The notes under the pieces were generated by a model. The model was not told the origin of the DNA, made no database searches, and was given only the letters and a program-made list of their open reading frames with translations. The position numbers and the translations under genes are program-made. A DNA stretch of 64,000 nucleotides from Nitrospira sp. (GTDB lineage: Bacteria > Nitrospirota > Nitrospiria > Nitrospirales > Nitrospiraceae), in contig CP126122.1 in assembly GCA_030123565.1 (NCBI GenBank), positions 2,742,800 to 2,806,799 on the forward strand, given 5' to 3'. Each line of letters starts with the position of its first letter. The stretch's first letter is position 1. Of the stretch, positions 6,927 through 15,258 are shown piece by piece.

Positions 6927-9131
6927 ATGAAGACCATTCAGCTCTGTTTCCTCTGGCACATGCACCAGCCGTACTATACGGACCCGGTCACCGGTTCCGC
7001 CAGTATGCCGTGGGTCCGTTTGCACGCCACGAAGGCCTATTACGACATGGCCTTCCTGCTCGACAAGTTCCCACAGGCCCGTTCCACGTTTAACTTCACC
7101 CCCTCGCTCCTGCTCCAGCTCGAAGAATTTTCCACCGGCCGCGTCCGCGACCTCTTTCTGGAATATGCGCAACGGCCGGCCGCGGACCTCACTCCGGAGG
7201 AAAAGGCGTTTCTCATCCGCCATTTTTTCTCGGCGAACTGGGCCACCATGGTGCGGCCCTTTCCCCGTTACCAGGAACTGCTGGTGAAGCGCGGCATCGA
7301 CGTGCAGGGTCGCGATCTGGATCGTCTGGCCAAACAGTTTTCCACCCAGGAATTCCTCGACCTCCAGGTGTGGCACAACCTTGCCTGGTTCGGGTACGGC
7401 AGCTTGCAACGGTTTCCACGCCTGGTCGAGTTGCGCAAAAAGAATCGCGGATTCACGGAGGACGACAAACAGGAAGTCCTGTCCCTGCAACAGGCGGCGA
7501 TCCGGCAAATCGTCCCGATGTACAGGGCGCTCCAAGAATGCGGGCAAATCGAACTGACCACCACGCCGTTCTTTCACCCGATCCTTCCCCTGGTCATCGA
7601 CACGGAATTCACCCGTCGCGCCAGGCCGGACCTGCCGCTTCCGGCGCGATTTCACGCCCCGGCCGACGCGGAGGCACAGATACAACGCGCCGTCGAATAC
7701 CATGCCAGAACATTCGGCCGGCCCCCTGCCGGACTCTGGCCGTCGGAAGGATCGGTTTGTCCGGAGCTGCTGCCGATGGCGGCGAAGGCAGGAATCAGCT
7801 GGCTGGCGACGGACGAGGGCATCCTCTACCGCTCGCTCCAGACGGCGAACCAGGCCTGGAACCGCCACTACCATCTGTATCAGCCCTACGCCGTCGGCGC
7901 GCCTGATCAACCGCTCACCATCGTGTTCCGCGATCGGGACATCTCCGACGCGTTCGGCTTCGTCTACCACAAGACCACCCCCGAATCCGCGGCAGACGAC
8001 GTCCTCAGGCGGATCCGAGGCCTCGCCCACGATATTCCGCTGGAACGGGGCCTCATCGCCGTGATTCTGGACGGCGAGAATCCCTGGGAGCATTACCATG
8101 ACGGCGGCGAACGGTTTCTCTCGCTGCTGTTTCGCGCCTTCAAACAGGATGGCCTGCACATCGGCCAGGATACCCACGTCCGCATGGAAACGGTCGGTCG
8201 TGCCCTGGAGGCGGTCCCGTCGACCCAACGCCTCGACCACCTGCATTCCGGCTCCTGGATCAACCAGGACTTCAAAATCTGGATCGGCCACCGGGAAGAT
8301 AATCGCGGCTGGGACCTCCTGCAACATACAAGGTCGCGGCTGGTCGAGCTGACACCGTCGTTGACGTCGGAGCAGGCACGCGCGGCCTGGGATGAGCTCT
8401 ATGCCGCCGAAGGGAGCGATTGGTTTTGGTGGTACGGCGACGACTTCGATACCGACTACAAACAGGAATTCGATCGTCTCTTCCGCACCCACCTCCGGAA
8501 TGTCTGGACCTACGCCGGGATCACGCCGCCCGACATCTTGAACCGGCCACTGGTGGAAGCCCGCACGCCTCAGGAGCTGGATCTGGTGCAACTCCCGCTG
8601 GCCTTCATTCACCCGACCCTCGACGGCACCGTTTCCAATTTTTTCGAATGGCGCGGAGCAGGCACCATCAACCCTACCCCGCCGCTGGGGGCGATGTGGA
8701 AATCCGAGGGACTCTTCACGGCGATTTTCTTCGGCTTCGACCAGGAGCGCCTGTACCTCCGGCTGGATCCCGATGAACGGTCCCAGACGCGCCAGGAACA
8801 GTGCACCGTGCACCTGCACATTGAATCGGGCATCCAGCAATACAAGCTGTCGTTCGCCCTCGCGCCGGCCGGGACCGATACGTTCCTGCTCGCCCGCGCG
8901 GACGAGTCCGGCGCCTATCGTGACATCGGATCCTACAGCACGGTTTGCCGGCAAAAGATCCTGGAGTTGGCTGTGCCGTTCAAGGATCTGGAAATCGACA
9001 TCGGAAGTGAATTACGGTTGACGCTCACGGTGTCGGAACAGCAGATGGAAATCGCACGGTATCCCCATCACAATCCGATCACCTTCAACCGGCCGGGAGA
9101 CGAATTCGAAGCCACGATGTGGAGAGTCTGA
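6927..9131 (+). CDS. Glycoside hydrolase family 57 protein (alpha-amylase/glucanotransferase type)
   Basis: This 734-residue protein has the GH57 hallmarks in order: LWHMHQPYY at residues 9-17, a catalytic region GLWPSEGS with candidate nucleophile Glu274, and the candidate acid Asp382 in ILDGENPWEHY. A C-terminal beta-rich region of about 170 residues (from about 560) resembles the accessory domain of long GH57 enzymes. GH57 members act on alpha-glucans such as glycogen or starch by a retaining mechanism, and the protein has no signal peptide, so a cytoplasmic role in glycogen turnover is likely. Its neighbour is a GalT-like uridylyltransferase on the same strand, separated by a heptad repeat. 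Whether it is an amylase, branching enzyme or glucanotransferase cannot be told by eye. Confidence 0.9.
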   Translation: MKTIQLCFLWHMHQPYYTDPVTGSASMPWVRLHATKAYYDMAFLLDKFPQARSTFNFTPSLLLQLEEFSTGRVRDLFLEYAQRPAADLTPEEKAFLIRHFFSANWATMVRPFPRYQELLVKRGIDVQGRDLDRLAKQFSTQEFLDLQVWHNLAWFGYGSLQRFPRLVELRKKNRGFTEDDKQEVLSLQQAAIRQIVPMYRALQECGQIELTTTPFFHPILPLVIDTEFTRRARPDLPLPARFHAPADAEAQIQRAVEYHARTFGRPPAGLWPSEGSVCPELLPMAAKAGISWLATDEGILYRSLQTANQAWNRHYHLYQPYAVGAPDQPLTIVFRDRDISDAFGFVYHKTTPESAADDVLRRIRGLAHDIPLERGLIAVILDGENPWEHYHDGGERFLSLLFRAFKQDGLHIGQDTHVRMETVGRALEAVPSTQRLDHLHSGSWINQDFKIWIGHREDNRGWDLLQHTRSRLVELTPSLTSEQARAAWDELYAAEGSDWFWWYGDDFDTDYKQEFDRLFRTHLRNVWTYAGITPPDILNRPLVEARTPQELDLVQLPLAFIHPTLDGTVSNFFEWRGAGTINPTPPLGAMWKSEGLFTAIFFGFDQERLYLRLDPDERSQTRQEQCTVHLHIESGIQQYKLSFALAPAGTDTFLLARADESGAYRDIGSYSTVCRQKILELAVPFKDLEIDIGSELRLTLTVSEQQMEIARYPHHNPITFNRPGDEFEATMWRV

Positions 9132-9138
9132 CAGGAAG

Positions 9139-9235
9139 GAATGAGGAATTTTGAATGAGGAATGCGATGACAGTTGTTTTGAATTGTCCCTCAGGTCGAT
9201 GCGTCCCTTCATTCCTCATTCCTCATTCCTCATTC
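9139..9235. repeat. Inverted repeat built of 7-bp units (GH57-galT gap)
   Basis: Left arm heptads at 9139-9166 are gaatgag, gaatttt, gaatgag, gaatgcg. Right arm heptads at 9208-9235 are ttcattc, ctcattc, ctcattc, ctcattc, the reverse-complement type. The centre is 41 bp. It ends eight bases before the galT ribosome binding site, so a hairpin here could affect readthrough or galT translation. Confidence 0.85.
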
Positions 9236-9252
9236 GCGACACAGGAGCCTAC

Positions 9253-10254
9253 ATGCCTGAACTGAGAAGAGACCCGATCGTCGGCCGCTGGGTGATCGTG
9301 TCGACCGAACGCAGCGGACGGCCTCAAGACCTGCAGCAACCGTCCTTGCCGCTCCCTTCCTCGGCCATGTGTCCGTTTTGTCCGGGCCAGGAGAGGCTGA
9401 CCCCGAAGGAAATTCTCGCCTACCGCCCGCAGGCCTCGGAGCCCAACAGCCCCAATTGGACCGTGCGGGTGATCCCCAACAAGTTTCCCGCCCTGCAGGT
9501 AGAGGGTGACATGGGGCGGGAAGGCCACGGCCTCTACGACCGCATGAACGGGATCGGCGCCCATGAAGTCATCATCGAAACCACCAACCATAAGGACAGC
9601 CTCGCCGACCTGCCGGCCAAGCGGGTGGAAGATGTGTTGTGGGCCTATCGCGACCGGATTCTGGATCTCAAGAAAGACCTCCGGCTGCGGTACATTTTGA
9701 TTTTTAAGAATCATGGTGCGACGGCGGGTGCGACGCTGGAGCACAGCCATTCCCAACTCATCGCCTTGCCGGTCGTCCCCACCAGCGTCCTCGACGAGAT
9801 CGACGGTTGCCGCCGGCACTTTCAACAGAAGGAACGCTGCATCTACTGTGACATCCTGCGGCAGGAATCGGCGGAGGGCACGCGCGTGGTGTTGGAAAAT
9901 CCGGAATTCCTCTGCCTCACCCCCTATGCGCCGCGTTTCCCGTTCGAAATGTGGATTCTCCCCAAGCGCCACGCAGGGCATTTCGAGGAAAGCCAGCGGG
10001 CTCAATTTGAATTTCTGGCGCCGGTGCTCTGTGAAGCCCTGCGGCGGATGGACAGGGTGCTGGCGCGGCCGGCCTACAACTTCATGCTGCACAGCTCGCC
10101 GCTGCACGAAAAGACCGGGGACTTTTACCACTGGCATCTGGAAATCATCCCGAAACTCACCCAGGTGGCCGGATTCGAATGGGGCACCGGGTTTTACATC
10201 AACCCCGTCTCACCAGAAGAAGCGGCGAAGGCCCTCCGAGACGCGGTGATCTGA
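9253..10254 (+). CDS. galT: Galactose-1-phosphate uridylyltransferase (GalT-like)
   Basis: This 333-residue enzyme of the HIT superfamily begins MPELRRDPIVGRWVIV. It has the zinc-site CPFC near residue 40, the active-site HSHSQ within LEHSHSQLIALP (classical GalT has HPHSQ) and a C-terminal HWHLEI histidine set. ATG 9253 is chosen because aggag lies five bases upstream and the family N-terminus matches. An upstream in-frame ATG at 9151 begins inside the repeat and is rejected. GalT exchanges UMP between UDP-glucose and galactose-1-phosphate in the Leloir pathway. Without galK or galE nearby, and with a GH57 neighbour, a different sugar-1-phosphate nucleotidyl transfer (for example in glycogen metabolism) is possible. 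Confidence 0.85.
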   Translation: MPELRRDPIVGRWVIVSTERSGRPQDLQQPSLPLPSSAMCPFCPGQERLTPKEILAYRPQASEPNSPNWTVRVIPNKFPALQVEGDMGREGHGLYDRMNGIGAHEVIIETTNHKDSLADLPAKRVEDVLWAYRDRILDLKKDLRLRYILIFKNHGATAGATLEHSHSQLIALPVVPTSVLDEIDGCRRHFQQKERCIYCDILRQESAEGTRVVLENPEFLCLTPYAPRFPFEMWILPKRHAGHFEESQRAQFEFLAPVLCEALRRMDRVLARPAYNFMLHSSPLHEKTGDFYHWHLEIIPKLTQVAGFEWGTGFYINPVSPEEAAKALRDAVI

Positions 10255-10321
10255 CCGTTCATCCGGCAGATCCGCCGCCATGCCGTTTGCAATCCGCCTG
10301 AGTCAGCCGTATCATCGCCGG

Positions 10322-10519
10322 ATGATCGTCCAACTCAGCCATCCCACGCGCCAGGTCGAAATCAAGGGCCCCAAACGCACCAAGGAGTTGTTGCGCGAAT
10401 TGAATCTGGTCGTCGAAGCGCATCTGGTGATTCGGGGCGACGAACTCGTTACGGAAGATGAAATGCTGGCTGACGCCGACCGGATCGAAATCCGGCCGGT
10501 CATTTCGGGAGGAGTATAG
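10322..10519 (+). CDS. ThiS/MoaD-like sulfur-carrier protein (probable TtuB role)
   Basis: This 65-residue beta-grasp protein begins MIVQLSHPTRQVEIKG and ends IEIRPVISGGV. The GG near the C-terminus is the adenylation and thiocarboxylation site of ubiquitin-like sulfur carriers, but here one Val follows it, so trimming would be needed before activation. ATG 10322 is chosen because the family fold starts there. An in-frame ATG at 10280 would add 14 residues; neither start has a strong ribosome binding site. The next gene is a TtuA-like tRNA 2-thiolation enzyme, so the protein probably donates sulfur to tRNA. MoaD or ThiS function is less likely because no moa or thi genes are adjacent. Confidence 0.8.
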   Translation: MIVQLSHPTRQVEIKGPKRTKELLRELNLVVEAHLVIRGDELVTEDEMLADADRIEIRPVISGGV

Positions 10520-10520
10520 C

Positions 10521-10601
10521 CATCAGCGATCAGCTCTCAGCCGAGGGATCGAAGTAACGCGATCGCTTCTGTCGCTGAAAGCTGACTGCTGAGCACTGAA
10601 A
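10521..10601. repeat. Inverted repeat built of 7-bp units (thiS-ttuA gap)
   Basis: The left arm (10521-10541) is catcagc, gatcagc, tctcagc, a NNNCAGC unit three times. The right arm (10574-10601) is gctgaaa, gctgact, gctgagc, actgaaa, a GCTGNNN-type unit four times. The 32-bp centre separates them. The unit is unlike those of the two other arrays, but the layout is the same. It fills most of the gap between the two genes. Confidence 0.85.
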
Positions 10602-10614
10602 GCTTGATGAATCC

Positions 10615-11556
10615 ATGAACTGCACCAAGTGTCCGACCAGTACCAAGGCCGTGATCGGCCTGCCCCGGCACAACGCGGCTTTCTGCAAAGATTGCTTCAC
10701 GACGTTCGTGCATGAGCAGGTGGCGCGCGCCATTAAGTCGCACAAGATGTTCACCCCAGAAGATCGCATCCTCGTGGCGGTCTCCGGCGGCAAGGACAGC
10801 CTGGCCCTCTGGCACATCCTGCTCAAACTCGGCTACCGCGCCGACGCGCTTTACGTGAACCTCGGCATCGGCGGCTACTCCGAAGAATCCCATCGAAAAG
10901 TTCAGCTCTATGCCGACACTGTCGCTGCCGCTCATGGCGCCACCCTGCTGGTCCATGTGGTCGAGCAGGAGGCCGGAGCAGGCATTCGCGAACTGGCCAC
11001 CATCCTTCACCGCCCGACCTGCTCGACTTGCGGGACCATCAAACGCTATCAATTCAACCGGGCAGCGGTGGAGCACGACTACGACGTGATGGCCACGGGC
11101 CACAACCTCGATGATGAAGCTGCACGCCTGTTGGGCAACGTGTTGCACTGGCAGGAGGAATACCTGGACAAGCAGGGTCCGGCGCTCCCCGCCTCCGTCG
11201 AGGGTTTCGCCAAGAAGGTGAAGCCGCTCTGTCGGCTGTCCGAACGGGAAATCGCCGCTTATGCGGTCCTCAATCGCATCGACTATATCGTAGAGGAATG
11301 TCCCATGGCGAAGGGCTCGAAGATGCTCCTGTACAAAGAGGTCCTCAATCGGCTGGAGACGGAATCGCCCGGCACGAAGCAGCGTTTCTACTGGGGGTTC
11401 CTGGACAAGCAAACCAAACCGGAGTCAGCGCCTGAATCCATGGCTGCAAAAGATCAACGGACCCTCCATCCCTGTCCTTCCTGCGGACAGCCCACCACCG
11501 CCGACACCTGTTCCTATTGCAAGATGATGGCAAAGGCCAAGACGGCGGCGCGCTAA
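10615..11556 (+). CDS. ttuA: TtuA-like tRNA 2-thiolation enzyme
   Basis: This 313-residue protein has the TtuA/Ncs6 layout. An N-terminal zinc finger uses C3, C6, C24 and C27. The PP-loop ATPase motif SGGKDS lies at residues 57-62. Three further cysteines, C136 and C139 (PTCSTCG) and C229 (EECPM), are spaced like the 4Fe-4S ligands of Thermus TtuA. A second zinc finger, CPSC...CSYC, closes the C-terminus. It should activate a tRNA uridine by adenylation and insert sulfur delivered by a ubiquitin-like carrier, which the preceding gene supplies. The exact modified base (U54 in TtuA, U34 in Ncs6) cannot be read from sequence. TtcA is less likely because it lacks these zinc fingers. Confidence 0.88.
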   Translation: MNCTKCPTSTKAVIGLPRHNAAFCKDCFTTFVHEQVARAIKSHKMFTPEDRILVAVSGGKDSLALWHILLKLGYRADALYVNLGIGGYSEESHRKVQLYADTVAAAHGATLLVHVVEQEAGAGIRELATILHRPTCSTCGTIKRYQFNRAAVEHDYDVMATGHNLDDEAARLLGNVLHWQEEYLDKQGPALPASVEGFAKKVKPLCRLSEREIAAYAVLNRIDYIVEECPMAKGSKMLLYKEVLNRLETESPGTKQRFYWGFLDKQTKPESAPESMAAKDQRTLHPCPSCGQPTTADTCSYCKMMAKAKTAAR

Positions 11557-11594
11557 CGCTTCCGGCTTCACTCTTCCTGGATTTTTACACGAGG

Positions 11595-12268
11595 TCAATA
11601 GACACTCTTGCTGACTTCACTCGAATGGGGACTCTCGTTTCCGCTCGTATCGTACGCGGTTACCGAGAAATAGCAGGTATTTCCAACCTTCAGGTTCGCC
11701 ATCACATAAGAAGTCGCTTTCCCCAGTCGATCGGTGAACCATAGAGCCCTGAGGAGGTGCCCACATAGACCTTGTATCCGGCAAGGTCGCTCTCTGTGTT
11801 GGTATTCCATGACAACGTCGCCGTCGTGCTCGTCGCACTTGCAGTCCCCGACGAAGTCGGAGTGACCGTGAGTGTGACAGGAACGGATACATTTCCTCCT
11901 CTGTTGAGCGCGATCGTCACGTTCCCGTTGTAGGTACCGGCCGCCAATCCACTGGTATTGACCGTCACCACCACCTGTGCCGACGTCGTCATCGTCCCGG
12001 ATGCAGGAGAGGCGCTCAACCAGTTCGCGTTGTCACCACTGTTCCAAGTCACCCGCCTGGCGTTTGACTTGGACAGGCTCACAACCTGACTGGAAGGATT
12101 CGACCCGCCCTGCAAGGCCTGAAACGTGAGACTCGTGGGACTGGCCTGGAGCGCCCATGCTTCCAAACACGTCGCCACACCGATCACTGCCGTGACTAAC
12201 CCTGCGACCATCAATCGAGCCGGCCGGCTGAAAATTGGAGCGTGAAAACCTTGTTCGAGCTGACTCAT
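11595..12268 (-). pseudogene. Secreted BACON-FN3 domain protein interrupted by a frameshift
   Basis: The reading starts at ATG 12268 with aggagg-type spacing (ggaggaagaa), a signal peptide (to about residue 40, ...EAWALQ), then a BACON-like domain (SPTSLTFQALQGG...WLSASPASGT...VTVNTSGLAAGTYNG) and the start of a fibronectin type III domain (ESDLAGYKVYVGTS). It stops at 11702. The rest of the FN3 domain (ATSYVMANLKVGNTCYFSV, AYDTSGNES) continues in another frame to 11595. One added G in the run at 11721-11724 would restore a continuous protein of about 225 residues. This is either a real pseudogene or a base-call error. BACON and FN3 domains suggest binding to carbohydrate or protein outside the cell. 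A possible sigma-54 promoter lies upstream. Confidence 0.8.
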
Positions 12269-12391
12269 TTCTTCCTCCAGGCCTTTATCAGCGATTGATC
12301 ACCCGACCGAAACGTCCTGGGCAACCTGCTCCCTCTACCTTTCATGCCTCGCAAGCATGCCCCTCAAGCAGACTCGAACCTCCAAGAAAAG

Positions 12392-12407
12392 AGCAGTGGT
12401 CATGCCA
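12392..12407 (-). promoter_or_regulatory. Possible sigma-54 (-24/-12) promoter of the BACON-FN3 gene
   Basis: On the minus strand the site reads TGGCAT-N5-CTGCT with exact GG-N10-GC spacing (GG at 12406-12405, GC at 12394-12393). Nine of eleven consensus positions match. The predicted start is about 113 bases before the ATG at 12268. The same TGGCAT/CTGCT form is seen before the pilin at 57134. Confidence 0.5.
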
Positions 12408-12752
12408 GGGTGGACTCAGGACAAAACCGCTGAACTTTGGAGGCCTTCGTCCCGAAAATGCAGGGGAACCGAACGGCGAGGTGTAGGTGCGGCGCTCCAA
12501 GATTTGTACAAAAGAATGCACAAACCGCCGCCAGAAAGGTAGGCCTTTTTCGCACCTCAACCTGACAGGCACGTCACCAGTGGTGGGTTTGGCGGTGGTA
12601 GAAAGTCTGCGTCACATAGACCCAACTAGGTGGCGACCTGTTTGAGAGCCTCGCTTTTAGCGGCTTCGACGGCCAAGAGAAGGGGTCCGCCTCGGCATGG
12701 TCACGTCCGAAAATGGCCAGTATTTCTCCGTCGAATATGGCAGAGTACTCCT
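12408..12752. other. Divergent intergenic region without recognisable gene
   Basis: This 345-base stretch holds short open frames on both strands, none with a ribosome binding site or family resemblance. It must hold the promoter of the Ada/AlkA gene, but I could not identify an Ada box or a clear -10/-35 pair by eye. Confidence 0.5.
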
Positions 12753-14261
12753 ATGGAACCGCTCGACCCTGATAATTGCTACCGTGCCCTCCAGACGCGT
12801 GATGCGCGTTTCGACGGCCGCCTGTTCGTGGGCGTGGTCTCCACCGGAATCTATTGCCGCCCGATCTGTCCGGCACGCACGCCCAAGCGGGAGCACTGCA
12901 GATTTTTCTCCAGCAGCGCCAGCGCTCAGGCGGCGGGATTCCGCGCCTGCCTGCGCTGCCGCCCAGAAATCTCACCCGAACTGGCCTGCTGGCGTGGCAC
13001 GTCGAACACGGTTTCCCACGCCCTGGCGCTGATCGCCGACGGTTTTCTCGATCGTGAGGATGGAACGATCGAGGCGCTCGCCACGCGTGTCGGGATGGGC
13101 GCACGCCAGTTACGCCGGCTCTTCGACCGGCACCTCGGCGCCTCGCCGATCGCGGTCGCCCAGACGCGACGCCTGCTCTTCGCGAAACAGTTGCTTCATG
13201 ACACCAGCCTTTCAATGGCCGACGTGGCCATGGCCGGTGGATTCGGCAGCGTGCGCCGGTTCAACGATGCCTTCCGCACTCTCTACCACCGACCGCCCAG
13301 CGAATTACGTCGCTGCACCATGCACACCGCAGCTGATGTTCCTGCTGAAGCTCCCATCATGCTGCACATTCCCTATCGGCCTCCTTACGATTGGGAGGCC
13401 ATGTTGGACTATCTGCGCGCGCGGGCCATCGACGGCATGGAGATCGTCGAAGACGGCTTCTATCGGCGCAGCCTGTCGCATGAAGGAATCCAGGGCACCG
13501 TCGCGGTTGCGCATGTGCCGGCGCAACAATCGCTGCTGGCCACCATCCACTTTCCGTCGGTCCGCGCGTTACAAACGATCGTCACCTGCGTCCGGCACCT
13601 GTTCGACGTTGGAGCGGACATCGACACGATTACCATGCATTTGGCCAAGGACCGGACGCTCGCGCCGTTGATCGCTTCCCGCCCGGGACTGCGCACCCCC
13701 GGCTGCTGGGACGGATTTGAGGTCGCGGTCCGTGCCGTATTGGGACAACAGGTCACGGTCGAAGCCGCTCGGCGGTTAGGCGGAACGCTCGTCCTCCGTT
13801 ACGGCGAAGCGATTCCTCATGCCGAGGATGTCCGCCTCACCAGGACCTTTCCCTCCGCCCGCTGCCTGGCCATGGCCGACCTGAGCCTCATCGGCATGCC
13901 CGCGGCGCGCCGGGCCACGGTGAAGGCGCTGGCCCAAGCAGCGGTCGCCAATCCACGCCTCTTCACGCCTCTGGGGTCGATTGAGGACAATATTGCGCAA
14001 CTCCGTGCCATTCGCGGGATCGGAGAATGGACCGCGCAATACATTGCCCTGCGCGCCCTGCATGAACCGGATGCGTTCCCGGCGACCGATCTGGGCATCT
14101 TGCGAGGAGCCGCGCGCCTCGCGGGACAAGCGCCCACGGCTCCCCAACTCCTCCGACGCGCGGAGGCCTGGCGGCCATGGCGCGCCTATGCGGCCCAGCA
14201 TTTATGGACCGCCGGCAGCCGTACCGACCACGCACAACAAGAGGTACGCCATGCCCAATAA
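12753..14261 (+). CDS. alkA: Ada-like regulator fused to AlkA DNA-3-methyladenine glycosylase
   Basis: This 502-residue fusion has three parts. The N-terminal Ada zinc domain (about 1-80) keeps the four cysteines, in CRPICP and CLRCRP, including the one that accepts methyl groups from phosphotriesters. An AraC-type helix-turn-helix follows (about 90-185, ending near RPPSELRR). The rest is AlkA: an N-terminal AlkA_N-like region, then a helix-hairpin-helix GPD domain with IRGIGEWTAQYIALR and a likely catalytic Asp in FPATDLGILR. It senses alkylation damage, activates repair genes and excises alkylated bases. ATG 12753 is chosen because MEPLDPDNCYRAL matches the family start. It overlaps the next gene, ogt, by 11 bases, so the two form one adaptive-response operon. 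Confidence 0.92.
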   Translation: MEPLDPDNCYRALQTRDARFDGRLFVGVVSTGIYCRPICPARTPKREHCRFFSSSASAQAAGFRACLRCRPEISPELACWRGTSNTVSHALALIADGFLDREDGTIEALATRVGMGARQLRRLFDRHLGASPIAVAQTRRLLFAKQLLHDTSLSMADVAMAGGFGSVRRFNDAFRTLYHRPPSELRRCTMHTAADVPAEAPIMLHIPYRPPYDWEAMLDYLRARAIDGMEIVEDGFYRRSLSHEGIQGTVAVAHVPAQQSLLATIHFPSVRALQTIVTCVRHLFDVGADIDTITMHLAKDRTLAPLIASRPGLRTPGCWDGFEVAVRAVLGQQVTVEAARRLGGTLVLRYGEAIPHAEDVRLTRTFPSARCLAMADLSLIGMPAARRATVKALAQAAVANPRLFTPLGSIEDNIAQLRAIRGIGEWTAQYIALRALHEPDAFPATDLGILRGAARLAGQAPTAPQLLRRAEAWRPWRAYAAQHLWTAGSRTDHAQQEVRHAQ

Positions 14262-14796
14262 ACTTCGCCTGCTGACAGAAACACTCCTGACGCCGATCGG
14301 CAAGTTGGTGGTCATCTATGATGATGCAGGTCACCTGCGAGCGATCGATTGGACGGACTATGACGACCGTATGCGCCGCCTGCTCGCGCGTCATTACGGA
14401 GAGGACCACATCATGCTGACACCGGCACCCCGTTCAAACGGTCCTGCCTCGGCCATAGCGGCCTACTTTGAGGGAGAACTTCACGCGATCGATTCCATCC
14501 CGACTGCCACGGAAGGCACTCCATTCCAGAAACGTGTCTGGCAAGCGCTGCGCGACATTCCGGCGGGGCAGACGGTGAGCTATGGCGACCTCGCGAAGCG
14601 AATCGGCCAGCCGGCTGCCGTGCGCGCCGTCGGCCTGGCCAACGGCGCCAATCCGATCGGCATCGTCGTGCCCTGTCACCGTGTGATCGGAGCCGACGGT
14701 TCGCTGGCCGGCTACGGTGGAGGTCTGGAGCGGAAGCGCTGGTTGCTGAATCACGAGATGCGGGCATTGCGGAGCTCCTCTCTTCCCTCTGCGTGA
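14251..14796 (+). CDS. ogt: Methylated-DNA--protein-cysteine methyltransferase
   Basis: This 181-residue suicide enzyme transfers the methyl group of O6-methylguanine to its own cysteine. The active site VPCHRVIG is intact and is followed by LAGYGGGLERK. The helix-turn-helix region YGDLAKRIGQPAAVRAVG precedes it. ATG 14251 is chosen because gaggt lies just upstream and the N-terminus (MPNKLRLLTETLLTPIGKL) matches family members. The overlap with the Ada/AlkA gene suggests translational coupling and joint induction by methylation damage. In Ada of E. coli this domain is on the same chain as the sensor; here it is separate. Confidence 0.93.
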   Translation: MPNKLRLLTETLLTPIGKLVVIYDDAGHLRAIDWTDYDDRMRRLLARHYGEDHIMLTPAPRSNGPASAIAAYFEGELHAIDSIPTATEGTPFQKRVWQALRDIPAGQTVSYGDLAKRIGQPAAVRAVGLANGANPIGIVVPCHRVIGADGSLAGYGGGLERKRWLLNHEMRALRSSSLPSA

Positions 14797-14861
14797 CACA
14801 AGACAGCGAAGACAGGAATGGTGCAACAGGTCTTTCACTTTCTCACCGGGAGGTCACAGCC

Positions 14862-15248
14862 ATGAAGGTTCCCTTCACCCTCGGCCCAGTCTGGCATTTC
14901 GGGCTCGCCGTTCGCGATCCGCGCGCCAGCGCCAAATGGTTCATGCGGATACTCGGATTGAGCAAGCAGTTTGAATACGAAGGCGGGGTCGGGATCGGCA
15001 ACGACAACGTCCTGATCGTCTTCTCAGAGGGCAAGCCGTCGCCGAAAACGATCGGCCACATCTCCTTTCATCTCCCGAACATGGCCGCCCTCAAAAAGGC
15101 CTTGGTTCACCTTAAGAAGCTCAAGGTCGAGGTGGAAGATCCGGGCGACGAGATCGGTCCCATAACCGAAGGCTCCCGCAGCATGGGACTCTGGTTTCGC
15201 GACCCCGACGGCTACCGGTGGGAACTGGCCGTCCAAAGCAAGAAGTAG
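14862..15248 (+). CDS. VOC (glyoxalase/bleomycin resistance) superfamily protein
   Basis: This 128-residue single-domain protein has the VOC pattern VWHFGLAVRDPRASAKWF at the N-terminus and FRDPDGYRWEL at the C-terminus, giving a likely metal site from His and Glu. ATG 14862 has ggagg eight bases upstream. Members are dioxygenases, lyases, isomerases or resistance proteins, and no substrate can be inferred here. It lies between ogt and a flavoprotein on the same strand and may be part of a longer operon. Confidence 0.85.
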   Translation: MKVPFTLGPVWHFGLAVRDPRASAKWFMRILGLSKQFEYEGGVGIGNDNVLIVFSEGKPSPKTIGHISFHLPNMAALKKALVHLKKLKVEVEDPGDEIGPITEGSRSMGLWFRDPDGYRWELAVQSKK

Positions 15249-15258
15249 CAGGGTGCCT

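Noticed and set aside
6888-8954. 688-codon open frame antisense to the GH57 gene
   Set aside because: No ribosome binding site or recognisable domain; explained by codon bias of the GH57 gene.
12342-12420. Possible riboswitch or tRNA T-arm (ggttcgagtctgc) upstream of the BACON-FN3 gene
   Set aside because: The T stem does not pair, and no c-di-GMP riboswitch core (GCAAACC with GCAAAGCC) was found.
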